From positions 1 through 64,000 of the forward strand of contig NZ_CAKRDI010000015.1 in the NCBI RefSeq assembly GCF_934309415.1: 64,000 nucleotides of DNA. The letters are read 5' to 3'. Positions 43,327-52,048 of the stretch are shown one piece after another. The notes below the pieces were generated by a model. The model was given only the letters and a program-made list of their open reading frames with translations, had not been told where the DNA came from and searched no databases. The DNA comes from an uncultured Mediterraneibacter sp. (GTDB taxonomy: Bacteria; Bacillota; Clostridia; Lachnospirales; Lachnospiraceae). Position 1 is the first letter of the stretch. Every line of letters begins with the position of its first letter. A program made the translations under genes and the position numbers.

Positions 43327-43484
43327 ACAGTACCTTTCCTGTTTCCTGTTCACAGATAACCTGTAAACAGGAACGTATCTCGCCATTTAGAATCGCCTTT
43401 GGCGATGGGCGAGATACACTCAAGACAAAACGTGCATCCTCTATGTCAATCAGCGGAGTGATTGACATGGGAGTGAACAGTAAC
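43299..43484 (-). repeat. Family 1 repeat, inverted, with duplicated end
   Basis: Bases 43341-43484 are a full ~144-bp copy with a changed end (GTTTCCTGTTCACAG / CTGTAAACAGGAAC). The end unit is duplicated at 43299-43332 and overlaps the end of the ATPase gene. Most of the 43327-43664 gap is this element; the rest has a weak AT-rich promoter region. Confidence 0.85.
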
Positions 43485-43664
43485 ACGTTTAATTCAAATA
43501 AAAAATCAGTATAAGATGTAGATAACATTGCGGGTTAGAGCTATAATAAAGAAGTATTCCTGTTTGTAGATTCAGCAGAGCAGGAGAAAGATTTTAATGT
43601 AATACGGAAAAGCTTGTTTGGAAAATTAAGAGGCATCAGGCAGACATGAAAGGAGTGGCATTAA

Positions 43665-44195
43665 GTGATCGTCAGGACAGTAAAAGGAGATATTACCGAG
43701 ATTAAGGATGCAGAGGCAATTGTAAATGCAGCAAATGAAAGTCTTCTCGGTGGAGGCGGCGTAGACGGAGCGATTCACAGAGCAGCAGGACCAGAACTCC
43801 TGGAAGAATGCAGAACGCTTCATGGTTGTGAGACGGGTGAGGCAAAGATAACCGGAGCATATAATCTTCCATGTAAATATGTGATTCATACGGTAGGGCC
43901 AATCTGGAAAAACGGAGACCATAATGAGGCAGAACAACTGGCCAACTGTTATTTTAATTCGCTTCAGCTTGCAATGGAGCATGGAATCAGAAGTATTGCG
44001 TTCCCCTCAATTTCAACAGGAGTATATCATTTCCCGGTAGAAAGTGCGGCAAAGATCGCAGTTGGTACTGTGAAACGATTCCTGAAGGAAAACGAGAAGG
44101 AATTTGATCTGATCGAGTGGGTTCTTTTTGATGATCATACTTATGAGGTGTATGACAAAGAGGTGGATGCTCTGTATGATCTTTACAGACCTTAA
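43665..44195 (+). CDS. Macro domain protein (ADP-ribose hydrolase type)
   Basis: The protein has 176 residues, a stand-alone macro domain. [51 protein letters not shown] and [13 protein letters not shown] are the ADP-ribose-binding loops of the MacroD/YmdB group, which deacetylate O-acetyl-ADP-ribose or remove mono-ADP-ribose from proteins. The start is GTG 43665, with AAAGGAGTG upstream. It stands alone. Confidence 0.93.
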   Translation: MIVRTVKGDITEIKDAEAIVNAANESLLGGGGVDGAIHRAAGPELLEECRTLHGCETGEAKITGAYNLPCKYVIHTVGPIWKNGDHNEAEQLANCYFNSLQLAMEHGIRSIAFPSISTGVYHFPVESAAKIAVGTVKRFLKENEKEFDLIEWVLFDDHTYEVYDKEVDALYDLYRP

Positions 44196-44235
44196 AGAAT
44201 GTTTACTGTAAGTAGCAGTAAAAATGTTATTGTTC

Positions 44236-44279
44236 CAATCCAATCAGCGGAGTGATTGACATGAGGATGCGAGTTTTGC
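44236..44279 (-). repeat. Family 1 repeat, decayed fragment
   Basis: CCAATCAGCGGAGTGATTGACATGAGG and GATGCGAGTTTTG match the middle of the element without its ends. It lies in the 44196-44584 gap, with a promoter and terminator (44314-44387) behind it. Confidence 0.6.
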
Positions 44280-44313
44280 CTTAGATACCACTTGATAAAT
44301 GCTTAAAAATAAT

Positions 44314-44342
44314 TTGCTATTTTCACTATTACGTGCTATACT
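44314..44342 (+). promoter_or_regulatory. Promoter ahead of a minimal terminated leader (SSS transporter)
   Basis: TTGCTA (44314-44319), 17 bases, TATACT (44337-44342). Confidence 0.65.
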
Positions 44343-44354
44343 TACAGTCGACAA

Positions 44355-44387
44355 GGGTGTCAGAGGCAATAATCTGACATCCTTTTT
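44355..44387 (+). terminator. Terminator/attenuator upstream of the SSS transporter gene
   Basis: GGGTGTCAGA pairs with TCTGACATCC (G-T ends tolerated), then TTTTT. It starts ~6 bases after the expected transcription start. Confidence 0.75.
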
Positions 44388-44584
44388 CCTGTTTATAGCA
44401 TAAATTCGATAACAGACCAAAAAAAATTTAGGTTACGAATGAAATCTGTAAACAGGAGAAGTCCCGGAAGATACATATGGAATGAGAAGGGACAGGCTTT
44501 CATGTTATCAGCAACGAGAAATTTTGAATGACTCGGACAGAACTGCATCTGATAACAGAATACAGTAAAAAGGAGGGAATAAAA

Positions 44585-46036
44585 ATGCAGTCAAACATTA
44601 TTGTAACAGCAGTTGTTGTTGTGTATCTGCTTGTGATGCTTTTGATCGGATATCTTTCATCCAAACAGATCTCATCTAACACAGATTTTGTAGTTGCAGG
44701 AAGAAGACTTGGACCATTCTTAATGGCAGGAACGCTTGCAGCGACAGAAATCGGAGGAGGAAGTTCCCTGGGAGTTGTACAGCAGGGAATGGAAAGTCAT
44801 GGAATCAGTGCTGCGTGGTATATTATCACAATGGGATTTGCTTTTGTGATCCTGACATTTTTAGCACCAAAATTCCGTGCAGCGATGGTGAAAACAGTTC
44901 CAGAATATTTCCGCCGTCGTTATGGAAAACCGTCTGGAATCATCACAGCACTGATCATGTTTGTTCCACTGATCGGACTTACAGCAGGTCAGTTTATTGC
45001 ATCTTCAGTTATCTTATCAACCATGCTCGGTATGAACTATAAAACAGCCGTATTGATTGTTGGTGTGGTTGTAACAATTTATGCAATCATGGGTGGACTC
45101 TGGAGCGTAACACTGACGGACTTTGTTCAGGTATTTCTGATTGTAGCTGGTATGATCATTGCACTTCCATTTGGAATGAAACTTGCCGGAGGATGGGATC
45201 AGGTAGTCGCAAATGTTCCGGCAGAGACATTTGATATGTTCAAGGGTTATAATGTGGTAGATGTTATCAGTCTTACCATTATGTATGTTGCAACCTTTAC
45301 AGTTGGACAGGAAGCCGTATCCAGGTATTATGCGGCACGTGACGGAAAAGCAGCAAGACAGGGATCTATCCTTGCAGCGATTGTCAACTTTATCTATGCT
45401 TTTGTTCCGACTATTATGGGAATCATTGTACTTGCACTGATCAACATGGGGAAATTCAATGCAGCAGATTTCCAGGATATCGGAGCCCGTTATGCACTTC
45501 CGGTTCTGGCAATGGAAGCAATGCCGGCATTTATCTGCGGACTTCTGTTTGCGGGAATTGTATCTGCAACGATGTCCAGTGCAGACTCTGATCTGCTTGG
45601 AGCAGGATCTATTTTTGCAAATGATATCTATAAGATCATCATTAAACCAGAAGCATCTGATAAAGAAGTTATGATCGTTACCCGTGTGACAATGGCAGTT
45701 GTAGGTGTTTGTGCGACATTGATCGCGTTGTTTAATACATCAAGCATTGTATCAATCCTTATGTTTGCATTTACACTTCGTGCGGCAGGATCTTTCTTCC
45801 CATATGTACTTGGACACTACTGGAAAGGTGCATCACAGGCAGGAACAATGGCTTCTCTGATCGCAGGAACAATCGTTGTAGTTTATCTGGAGCATATTTC
45901 AGGAGGAGATCTGTTCGGAGTACACTTTAATCAGCCGATTATTCCGGGTCTGGTTGCAGCACTGATTGCTTTCCTGATTTTCTCAATGGTTATGCCACCG
46001 AGAAAGAAGACAACAGAACTGGCATCTGAAGAGTAA
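44585..46036 (+). CDS. Sodium:solute symporter (SSS family)
   Basis: The protein has 483 residues and about thirteen membrane helices. FVVAGRRLGPFLMAGTLAAT, EIGGGSSLGVVQQG and the sodium-site GIVSATMSSADSDLLG are classic SSS signatures (PutP/PanF group). Likely cargo is an amino acid, pantothenate or similar small solute; nothing narrows it. I start at 44585 behind AAGGAGGG. A promoter with an immediate terminator lies ~200 bases upstream. The stop is followed within two bases by a decayed family 1 repeat end (46039-46072) and then a terminator. Confidence 0.9.
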   Translation: MQSNIIVTAVVVVYLLVMLLIGYLSSKQISSNTDFVVAGRRLGPFLMAGTLAATEIGGGSSLGVVQQGMESHGISAAWYIITMGFAFVILTFLAPKFRAAMVKTVPEYFRRRYGKPSGIITALIMFVPLIGLTAGQFIASSVILSTMLGMNYKTAVLIVGVVVTIYAIMGGLWSVTLTDFVQVFLIVAGMIIALPFGMKLAGGWDQVVANVPAETFDMFKGYNVVDVISLTIMYVATFTVGQEAVSRYYAARDGKAARQGSILAAIVNFIYAFVPTIMGIIVLALINMGKFNAADFQDIGARYALPVLAMEAMPAFICGLLFAGIVSATMSSADSDLLGAGSIFANDIYKIIIKPEASDKEVMIVTRVTMAVVGVCATLIALFNTSSIVSILMFAFTLRAAGSFFPYVLGHYWKGASQAGTMASLIAGTIVVVYLEHISGGDLFGVHFNQPIIPGLVAALIAFLIFSMVMPPRKKTTELASEE

Positions 46037-46110
46037 AAGGCTACTATTTGCAGTTATAATGTGAATAGTAATAGAAAATTTGCTTGTGGGAACAAAATAA
46101 AAGGTAATTA

Positions 46111-46158
46111 AAAAACGTTGGAAATTTTGAGATGTCCGATCAAATTTCCAACGTTTTT
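46111..46158. terminator. Bidirectional terminator between SSS and sstT genes
   Basis: AAAAACGTTGGAAATTT and AAATTTCCAACGTTTTT form a perfect 17-bp stem usable by both convergent genes. Confidence 0.9.
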
Positions 46159-46213
46159 AAGTTTGATATGAATAAATATTACAAGAAATGAGATTGAAAG
46201 TGATTCTTCATTT

Positions 46214-47434
46214 CTATTTTGCTTTTGCTTTACGTTCCGCCATTTTACAAACACATGCAGTAAACAGAACGTCTGTAGAAGAGTTCAGTGCAGTCTCACA
46301 GGAATCCTGAATAACTCCTACAATGAATCCTACTCCGACTACCTGCATTGCCACGTCATTCGGAATACCGAACAGGCTGCAGGCCATAGGAATCAGAAGC
46401 AATGATCCACCGGCAACACCGGATGCTCCGGCAGCACTTGCAGCAGCAAGCGCACAAAGAATCAGTGCAGAAAGGAAATCAACATGGATATCCAGAGTGT
46501 GTGCAGCAGCCAGTGACATAACAGAGATTGTGATTGCTGCTCCGGCCATATTGATTGTTGCTCCCAGTGGAATGGAGATAGAATATGTATCTTCATCCAG
46601 ATCCAGTTCTTTACAGAGACGCATATTTACCGGAATATTTGCTGCTGAACTTCTTGTAAAGAATGCAGTCAATCCACTGTCTTTCAGACACTTAAGAACC
46701 AGCGGATATGGGTTCTCGCGAGTGCAGAGGAAGGTGATGATCGGATTCATAATCAATGCCACGAAGAGCATAGTTCCAACCAGTACACAGATCAGATGAC
46801 CATAGCTTAAAAGAACGTCCAGTCCCTGTTCGGAAATGGTTGTAAAAATAAGTCCCATGATACCAAATGGTGCAAGGTTAATAATCCATTTTACAACGGT
46901 AGATACAGCATCAGAAATATTCTCCAGTACGAGTTTTGTTGTATCGCTGGAACGTTTCAGAGCGACTCCGAGAAGGATTGCCCATGCAAGGATACCGATA
47001 TAATTTGCATTTACAAGTGAATCAATCGGATTGGAAACCAGATTCATCAACAGATTATGAAGTACATCAAGTACATTGCTCGGCGGAGTAATATCCTGTG
47101 TATTTGTGTTTTCTGAAAATGTCAGTGTTACCGGGAAAACATAGCTTACAAGTACTGCTGACAATGCAGATAACAAGTTCCCCAGAATATAAAGGATTGC
47201 TACGAAAGACATATTTGTCTTCTGTCCTTTTCCCATGTGACTCAAAGCACTGATAATCAGTGCGAATACAAGTAACGGTGCAATACCACGAAGTGCACCG
47301 ACGAAAAGATCACCGATAATCGAGATCCAGGATGCCTGAGGAATTGTAAGTCCAAGGATAATTCCAATGACCAGACCAACAATAATTCGTAAAATCAGGC
47401 TGCTGTTGTTCCATTTTTCAATTAGTGTTTTCAT
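46214..47434 (-). CDS. sstT: Serine/threonine:Na+ symporter SstT
   Basis: The protein has 406 residues, of the dicarboxylate/amino acid:cation symporter fold. The N-terminus [40 protein letters not shown], the hairpin-loop [18 protein letters not shown] and [17 protein letters not shown] match SstT. It imports serine and threonine with sodium. It is a single reverse-strand gene. Its upstream region shares the 47435-47812 gap with the divergent NSS gene. Confidence 0.93.
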   Translation of the reverse strand: MKTLIEKWNNSSLILRIIVGLVIGIILGLTIPQASWISIIGDLFVGALRGIAPLLVFALIISALSHMGKGQKTNMSFVAILYILGNLLSALSAVLVSYVFPVTLTFSENTNTQDITPPSNVLDVLHNLLMNLVSNPIDSLVNANYIGILAWAILLGVALKRSSDTTKLVLENISDAVSTVVKWIINLAPFGIMGLIFTTISEQGLDVLLSYGHLICVLVGTMLFVALIMNPIITFLCTRENPYPLVLKCLKDSGLTAFFTRSSAANIPVNMRLCKELDLDEDTYSISIPLGATINMAGAAITISVMSLAAAHTLDIHVDFLSALILCALAAASAAGASGVAGGSLLLIPMACSLFGIPNDVAMQVVGVGFIVGVIQDSCETALNSSTDVLFTACVCKMAERKAKAK

Positions 47435-47608
47435 AAATTCATTCCCTTGATTTTATAGATTTATTCAGATCAGCGTCGCTTAGATACAATAGAAAGGATT
47501 AGGATGTGTTAAATAAAACTGTAATACTGTTACTTTTGCATGGTAAAGCGATAAAATAAATATCCGAATAGGTAAAATTATAATAAAAAAACTGGAAAAT
47601 GTAAATAT

Positions 47609-47654
47609 AAAATCACTATATTGCTTTATAAAATTAAAGCAATATAGTGATTTT
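47609..47654. repeat. Perfect 20-bp inverted repeat between divergent transporter genes
   Basis: AAAATCACTATATTGCTTTA and its exact complement around a 6-base loop. No T-tract clearly follows on the + strand. No second copy was noticed. Terminator or operator function is open. Confidence 0.8.
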
Positions 47655-47687
47655 GATCAAAAAGGATGTAAATTTGTCTGAATTAGA

Positions 47688-47716
47688 TTGGATTTAAAAG
47701 AGAAATATACTATAAT
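47688..47716 (+). promoter_or_regulatory. Promoter of the first NSS transporter gene
   Basis: TTGGAT (47688-47693), 17 bases, TATAAT (47711-47716). A small ACCCGG/CCGGGG hairpin follows in the leader. Confidence 0.7.
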
Positions 47717-47812
47717 AAAAAGACTGACCTGTTTATTAAATGAACTAAATTACCCGGTAAGAACCGGGGGAAAGGAAAATCTGATCCTATATGATTAGAT
47801 AAATTATGTAGA

Positions 47813-49210
47813 ATGGAAAAGAAAAAAGGATCTTTAAAGCAGACATCTCCCGGTGAAACACGCGGAAGCTTTTCAGGAAGAATCGGTTATGTCCTTGCGG
47901 TTGCAGGATCTGCGGTAGGGCTCGGTAACATCTGGAGATTCCCTTACCTTGCAGCAAAATATGGTGGAGGAATCTTTTTGTTGGTCTATCTGTTATTAAC
48001 CGTGACCTTTGGTTATGTATTGATCATGTCCGAAACAGCACTTGGACGAATGACAGGAAAGAGTCCGGTAGGTGCGTTTCGCTATTTTGGAAACAGTATT
48101 TCTTTTAAACTTGGAGGCTGGCTTAATGCGGTTATTCCGATGTTGATCGTACCGTATTACAGCGCAATCGGAGGCTGGGTTATCAAATACCTGGTAGAAT
48201 ATTTAAGAGGCAATGTGACTGAAGTAGCACAGGATGGATACTTCACCTCCTTTATCGCTGATTCAAATCAGGTAGAATTATGGTTTCTTGTATTTGCAGT
48301 TATTGTATTCGTGGTCATTCTTGCAGGTGTAAAGAATGGAGTAGAACGCGTTTCTAAGATTATGATGCCGATCCTCGTGATTCTTGCAATTATTGTTATG
48401 TGTTATTCTGTTACACGACCGGGAGCAATTGAGGGTGTGAAATACTTCCTTATTCCAAATGTGAAACATTTTTCCTGGATGACAGTTGTAGCTGCTATGG
48501 GACAGATGTTTTATTCCCTTTCTATCGCAATGGGAATTCTGTATACTTACGGATCTTATATCGGAAAAGACGTAGATATTGAGAAATCTACATCCCAGGT
48601 AGAAATTTTTGATACCGCAATTGCTTTGCTGGCAGGACTGATGATCATTCCGGCTGTGTTTGCATTTTCGGGTGGGAATACGGCAGATCTGCAGGCTGGT
48701 CCGGCACTGATGTTTATCACTTTGCCAAAGGTATTTGCAAGTATGGGAATCGGAAGAGTTGCGGGAATTCTGTTTTTTGTACTGGTTCTTCTTGCAGCAG
48801 CTACAAGTGCCATTTCTTTGATGGAGACAAGTGTTTCCACTTTTGTGGATGAATTGCATTGGAGCAGACCGAAATGCTGTATGCTGATGGCTGGTGTTAT
48901 GCTTGTTGTAGGATCCGCATCTTCTATGGGATATGGAACACTTGATTTTATTCAGATTTTTGGTATGGCATTCCTTGATTTCTTCGATTTCCTGACGAAT
49001 TCTGTAATGATGCCGCTCGCAGCACTGGCAACCTGTTTCCTGATTGTACGTACAGTCGGATTTGACAGAATTGCAAAAGAGATTGAGAGATCTTCTGAAT
49101 TTAAGAGAAAAAAGATCTATGTATTTTTTATGAAATATCTGGCACCGATCTGTCTTGTGATTATTTTAGTAAGCTCAATTGCAAATGTGCTGGGATTTAT
49201 TTCAATGTAG
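47813..49210 (+). CDS. Neurotransmitter:sodium symporter family transporter
   Basis: The protein has 465 residues and twelve membrane segments. AGSAVGLGNIWRFPYLAAKYGGG is the unwound helix 1 that holds Na+ and substrate in LeuT/MhsT-type proteins; AMGQMFYSLSIAMG is helix 6. Bacterial members import hydrophobic amino acids. The ATG at 47813 lacks a clear ribosome site (a GGGGGAAAGGA stretch lies ~40 bases upstream), so translation start may be inefficient or elsewhere. A full family 1 repeat follows the stop. Confidence 0.88.
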   Translation: MEKKKGSLKQTSPGETRGSFSGRIGYVLAVAGSAVGLGNIWRFPYLAAKYGGGIFLLVYLLLTVTFGYVLIMSETALGRMTGKSPVGAFRYFGNSISFKLGGWLNAVIPMLIVPYYSAIGGWVIKYLVEYLRGNVTEVAQDGYFTSFIADSNQVELWFLVFAVIVFVVILAGVKNGVERVSKIMMPILVILAIIVMCYSVTRPGAIEGVKYFLIPNVKHFSWMTVVAAMGQMFYSLSIAMGILYTYGSYIGKDVDIEKSTSQVEIFDTAIALLAGLMIIPAVFAFSGGNTADLQAGPALMFITLPKVFASMGIGRVAGILFFVLVLLAAATSAISLMETSVSTFVDELHWSRPKCCMLMAGVMLVVGSASSMGYGTLDFIQIFGMAFLDFFDFLTNSVMMPLAALATCFLIVRTVGFDRIAKEIERSSEFKRKKIYVFFMKYLAPICLVIILVSSIANVLGFISM

Positions 49211-49227
49211 AGTTATTGTCTATAGAC

Positions 49228-49370
49228 GTTATTGTTCACTCCCATGTCAATCACTCCGCTGATTGGCATGGAGGATGCACGTTTTGTCTTGAATGTATCT
49301 CGCCCATCGTCGCAGACGATTCTAAATGGCGAGATGCGTTACTATTTGTAGCTATGCTGTGAACAGTAAT
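49228..49370 (+). repeat. Family 1 repeat, full 143-bp copy
   Basis: Ends are GTTATTGTTCAC / GTGAACAGTAAT (both ends changed in step), and the inner hairpin is ATCGTC/GACGAT rather than ATCGCC/GGCGAT, a compensatory pair. Confidence 0.9.
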
Positions 49371-49423
49371 ATTTACTTGACAAGTCTCAAACTACTTCGT
49401 ATACTGATACTTGTAAATTGAAC

Positions 49424-49506
49424 AGGGGAGCTTGTGTACCAGGCTGAGAGGAAGTTGAGAACTTCGACCCATATACCTGATTTGGATAATGCCAACGTAG
49501 GAACGT
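49424..49506 (+). promoter_or_regulatory. thi box: TPP riboswitch
   Basis: GGGGAGC, GGCTGAGAGGAAGTTGAGA, GACCCATATACCTGATTTGG and ATAATGCCAACGTAGGAA are the thi-box elements in order. It precedes the thiazole operon and should repress it when thiamine pyrophosphate is high. Confidence 0.95.
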
Positions 49507-49522
49507 ATAAGTAGAATGATTA

Positions 49523-49551
49523 CGGGAGATACCTTGGTGTATCTCCCTTTT
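49523..49551 (+). terminator. Expression-platform terminator of the TPP riboswitch
   Basis: GGGAGATAC and GTATCTCCC form a perfect stem, followed by TTTTAT. The ~410 bases from here to thiS contain a second terminator-like stem (GAGTTCATGAAG/CTTTGTGGACTC, 49685-49736) and a family 3 repeat. Confidence 0.9.
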
Positions 49552-49734
49552 ATATTGCGTAGACAAAGTGAAAATCAGAGATTTACAGAGGGCAGAAGCT
49601 GTTTTTGATTACAGGTATCGTGAACAGAAATCAGAAATTCAAATCTGTCAGAAAATGAATAAAGAAAACTTGAGATTGAACAGGAGTTCATGAAGGGGTG
49701 CACCACCGCGGGTGTATTTCTTTGTGGACTCTTT

Positions 49735-49851
49735 TTGTATATTTAGGAAAGTGCTCTTTTCTAATATATAAAAACGCTCCGCGAGGATGTACACTGTGGC
49801 GTACAAGGAAGATGTCGCACGCTCTAAAATGTGCCAAGGCACATTCTTTGA
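49735..49851 (+). repeat. Family 3 repeat, copy B
   Basis: TTTAGGAAAG/CTTTTCTAA hairpin, AACGCTCCGCGAGGATG core, GTACAAGGAAGATGTCGCA and AATGTGCC/GGCACATT hairpin, as in 27293-27423, with the GC-rich middle shortened. Confidence 0.8.
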
Positions 49852-49964
49852 TCTATCAGGAAATTAGTTGCATTTGCAACATGGCTTCATGGAATGTGAA
49901 TAAAGTGCTTGTGGGAGAGCATGGTAACATATAGCATCGGTCTCAGGTTGGAAAGGAGAGAAAC

Positions 49965-50162
49965 ATGGTAAAGATTAACGGACAAGAAGTTACTTTTGGA
50001 AAAGAGATTTCAGTAACAGAGTATCTGGAAGAAAATGGATATCAGATCAGCAGGATTGCGGTGGAACTGAATGGGGAAATTCTTCCGAAATATCAGTATT
50101 CAGACACAATGCTGAAAAATGGAGACAGCATGGAGATTGTGACATTTGTAGGAGGAGGCTGA
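49965..50162 (+). CDS. thiS: Sulfur carrier protein ThiS
   Basis: The protein has 65 residues and a ubiquitin-like fold. It ends in the glycine tail (FVGGG) that is adenylated by ThiF and thiocarboxylated before sulfur donation to ThiG. NGQEVTFGKEISVTEYLEEN is the usual N-terminus. GGAAAGGAGAG precedes the ATG. It is the first gene of the TPP-controlled operon. Confidence 0.93.
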   Translation: MVKINGQEVTFGKEISVTEYLEENGYQISRIAVELNGEILPKYQYSDTMLKNGDSMEIVTFVGGG

Positions 50163-50167
50163 TCAGT

Positions 50168-50809
50168 ATGGGAGAGCAACTGACAAAAGAACAGATCATG
50201 GCGGCATTGAATGAACGACATTCTCCTGAAAAACAGAAACTGTTGTCTGCAGGAAGTGTGGCGATTGCCGGATTGGGTGGACTTGGATCAAATGTAGCTT
50301 ATGCACTGGCAAGAATAGGAGTGGGACACCTGCATCTCATTGATTTTGACAGAGTGGACATTACGAATTTGAACCGACAGCAATATTTTATGGAGCATAT
50401 AGGGATGTATAAAACAGATGCATTAAAAGGACTTCTGTTGAAAATCAATCCATATCTTGAAATAAAAACAGACTGCATCAAGGTAACTGAGGAGAATCTT
50501 ACAGAGTTATTCAAAGATGAGCCAATTGTCTGTGAAGCATTTGATAATCCGGAGGCAAAGGCGATGCTGGTCAATGGAATTCTGGAATATTTCCCGGAGA
50601 AGAAACTGGTTTCTGCGACGGGAATGGCGGGATATGGAAGCAGCAATACAATCCGGACGCAGCGTATGATGAAAAATTTCTATTTGTGTGGAGACCGTGT
50701 GACAGAACCGGCATACGGAAACGGACTGATGGCGCCGAGAGTAGCAATCTGTGCGGCACATGAGGCCAATATGATTACCAGATTAATCCTTGGAGAAGAG
50801 GAAGTCTGA
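50168..50809 (+). CDS. thiF: ThiS adenylyltransferase ThiF
   Basis: The protein has 213 residues, a short E1-like enzyme. It has the nucleotide-binding GLGGLGSNVAYALARIG, DFDRVDITNLNRQQYF and the C-terminal VTEPAYGNGLMAPRVAICAA. It activates the ThiS C-terminus with ATP. It begins 5 bases after the thiS stop. No CxxC zinc pairs are visible, as expected for the compact ThiF form. Confidence 0.92.
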   Translation: MGEQLTKEQIMAALNERHSPEKQKLLSAGSVAIAGLGGLGSNVAYALARIGVGHLHLIDFDRVDITNLNRQQYFMEHIGMYKTDALKGLLLKINPYLEIKTDCIKVTEENLTELFKDEPIVCEAFDNPEAKAMLVNGILEYFPEKKLVSATGMAGYGSSNTIRTQRMMKNFYLCGDRVTEPAYGNGLMAPRVAICAAHEANMITRLILGEEEV

Positions 50810-50939
50810 GGAAGATTTGAAAGATACACCGTAAAGTGAAACATGCAGAGTGCAGGGATGATTTTTCAGATGAATTTTAGATATGATTGAAGAATTATTT
50901 CTGTAATCTATCCACTTTAGTTTGGGATGAACGGTACGA

Positions 50940-51105
50940 AAGACAATTTAACCGAATCAAGTAAGTCCCCTGCTTCAATTGCGAAAAGCAATAAGCAGTG
51001 GGTGGGGACTTGCTTGTATCAGGAGGAGTGCAAGCTCCTTCTGATAAACTGCGGAGCAGTTATTCGGTTATGAGCAAGTAGCGAAGCGGATTGCGAATAT
51101 TCGCT
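50940..51105 (+). other. Structured intercistronic element between thiF and thiG
   Basis: AAGTCCCC/GGGGACTT encloses CTGCTT/AAGCAG and ATTGC/GCAAT; a second fold TATCAG-GAGGAG/CTCCTT-CTGATA with CTTGC/GCAAG outside follows. It forms most of the 50810-51143 gap inside the operon. Repeat or processing element; I see no second copy in the window. Confidence 0.55.
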
Positions 51106-51143
51106 TGACAAGAGAGTATAGAAATGGAAAGAAGGAACAGATA

Positions 51144-51920
51144 ATGAACAAAAATGAAGATAAATTTGTACTGGGAGGACATGAGTTTACATCACGTTTT
51201 ATTTTAGGATCAGGAAAATTTTCACTGGATCTTGTGAAAGCCTGTATTGAAAAAGCAGATGCACAGATTATTACACTGGCACTGCGCAGAGCAAATGAAG
51301 GAGGTCTTGCCAACATTCTGGATTACATTCCGGAGAATATTACTTTACTCCCAAATACATCCGGAGCAAGAACTGCAGAAGAAGCAGTTCGAATTGCAAG
51401 ACTGTCCAGAGAAGTTGGATGCGGCGATTTCGTTAAAATCGAAGTAGTACATGATTCTAAATATTTACTGCCGGATAATTATGAGACAATCAAAGCAACT
51501 GAGATTCTTGCGAAAGAAGGATTTGTTGTTATGCCGTACATGTATCCGGATCTGAATGCTGCCCGTGCGTTGGCTGATGCGGGCGCTGCCTGTATTATGC
51601 CGCTTGGAGCACCGATTGGATCAAACAAGGGGCTCAGTACCAGGGATTTCATTCAGATTCTGATCGACGAAATGAATCTTCCGATCATTGTAGATGCGGG
51701 AATCGGGCGTCCGTCTCAGGCGTGTGAAGCAATGGAAATGGGAGCGGCAGCAGTAATGGCAAATACAGCGATTGCAACTGCAGGAGATGTACCGATGATG
51801 GCAGAAGCATTCAAGAAAGCAATTGAAGCAGGAAGAAATGCATATCTTTCCGGTCTTGGAAGAACCATTGAACGGGGAGCAAGTGCGTCTTCTCCACTGA
51901 CAGGATTTCTGGAGGAATAG
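51144..51920 (+). CDS. thiG: Thiazole synthase ThiG
   Basis: The protein has 258 residues and a TIM barrel. [52 protein letters not shown] and [19 protein letters not shown] are characteristic; the Schiff-base lysine lies in the early KIEV segment. It builds the thiazole phosphate from DXP, dehydroglycine and ThiS-thiocarboxylate. I start at 51144 behind GAAGGAACAG; the longer frame has no site. Confidence 0.95.
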   Translation: MNKNEDKFVLGGHEFTSRFILGSGKFSLDLVKACIEKADAQIITLALRRANEGGLANILDYIPENITLLPNTSGARTAEEAVRIARLSREVGCGDFVKIEVVHDSKYLLPDNYETIKATEILAKEGFVVMPYMYPDLNAARALADAGAACIMPLGAPIGSNKGLSTRDFIQILIDEMNLPIIVDAGIGRPSQACEAMEMGAAAVMANTAIATAGDVPMMAEAFKKAIEAGRNAYLSGLGRTIERGASASSPLTGFLEE

Positions 51921-51974
51921 ATTGTATTAATAAAACAATGAATTAAAGCGTTAATGCAATAGAGGCAAGACGCT

Positions 51975-52010
51975 GGAGTGTAGATGAAAGCATTTTTCAG
52001 ACACACTCTA
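51975..52010 (+). repeat. Family 2 repeat, right-end fragment
   Basis: GGAGTGTAGATGAAAGCATT then TTTCAGACACACTCTAG: only the ends remain, within the thi operon between thiG and thiH. Confidence 0.65.
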
Positions 52011-52048
52011 GATTCAGCAACAGAAGATCGGAAAGTGAGAGAAGAAAA

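Noticed and set aside
49698..49934. Open frame over the family 3 repeat (also at 27245-27430)
   Set aside because: Both repeat copies give a similar translated stretch, but the frame is broken by the indel and there is no ribosome site; it reflects the repeated DNA.
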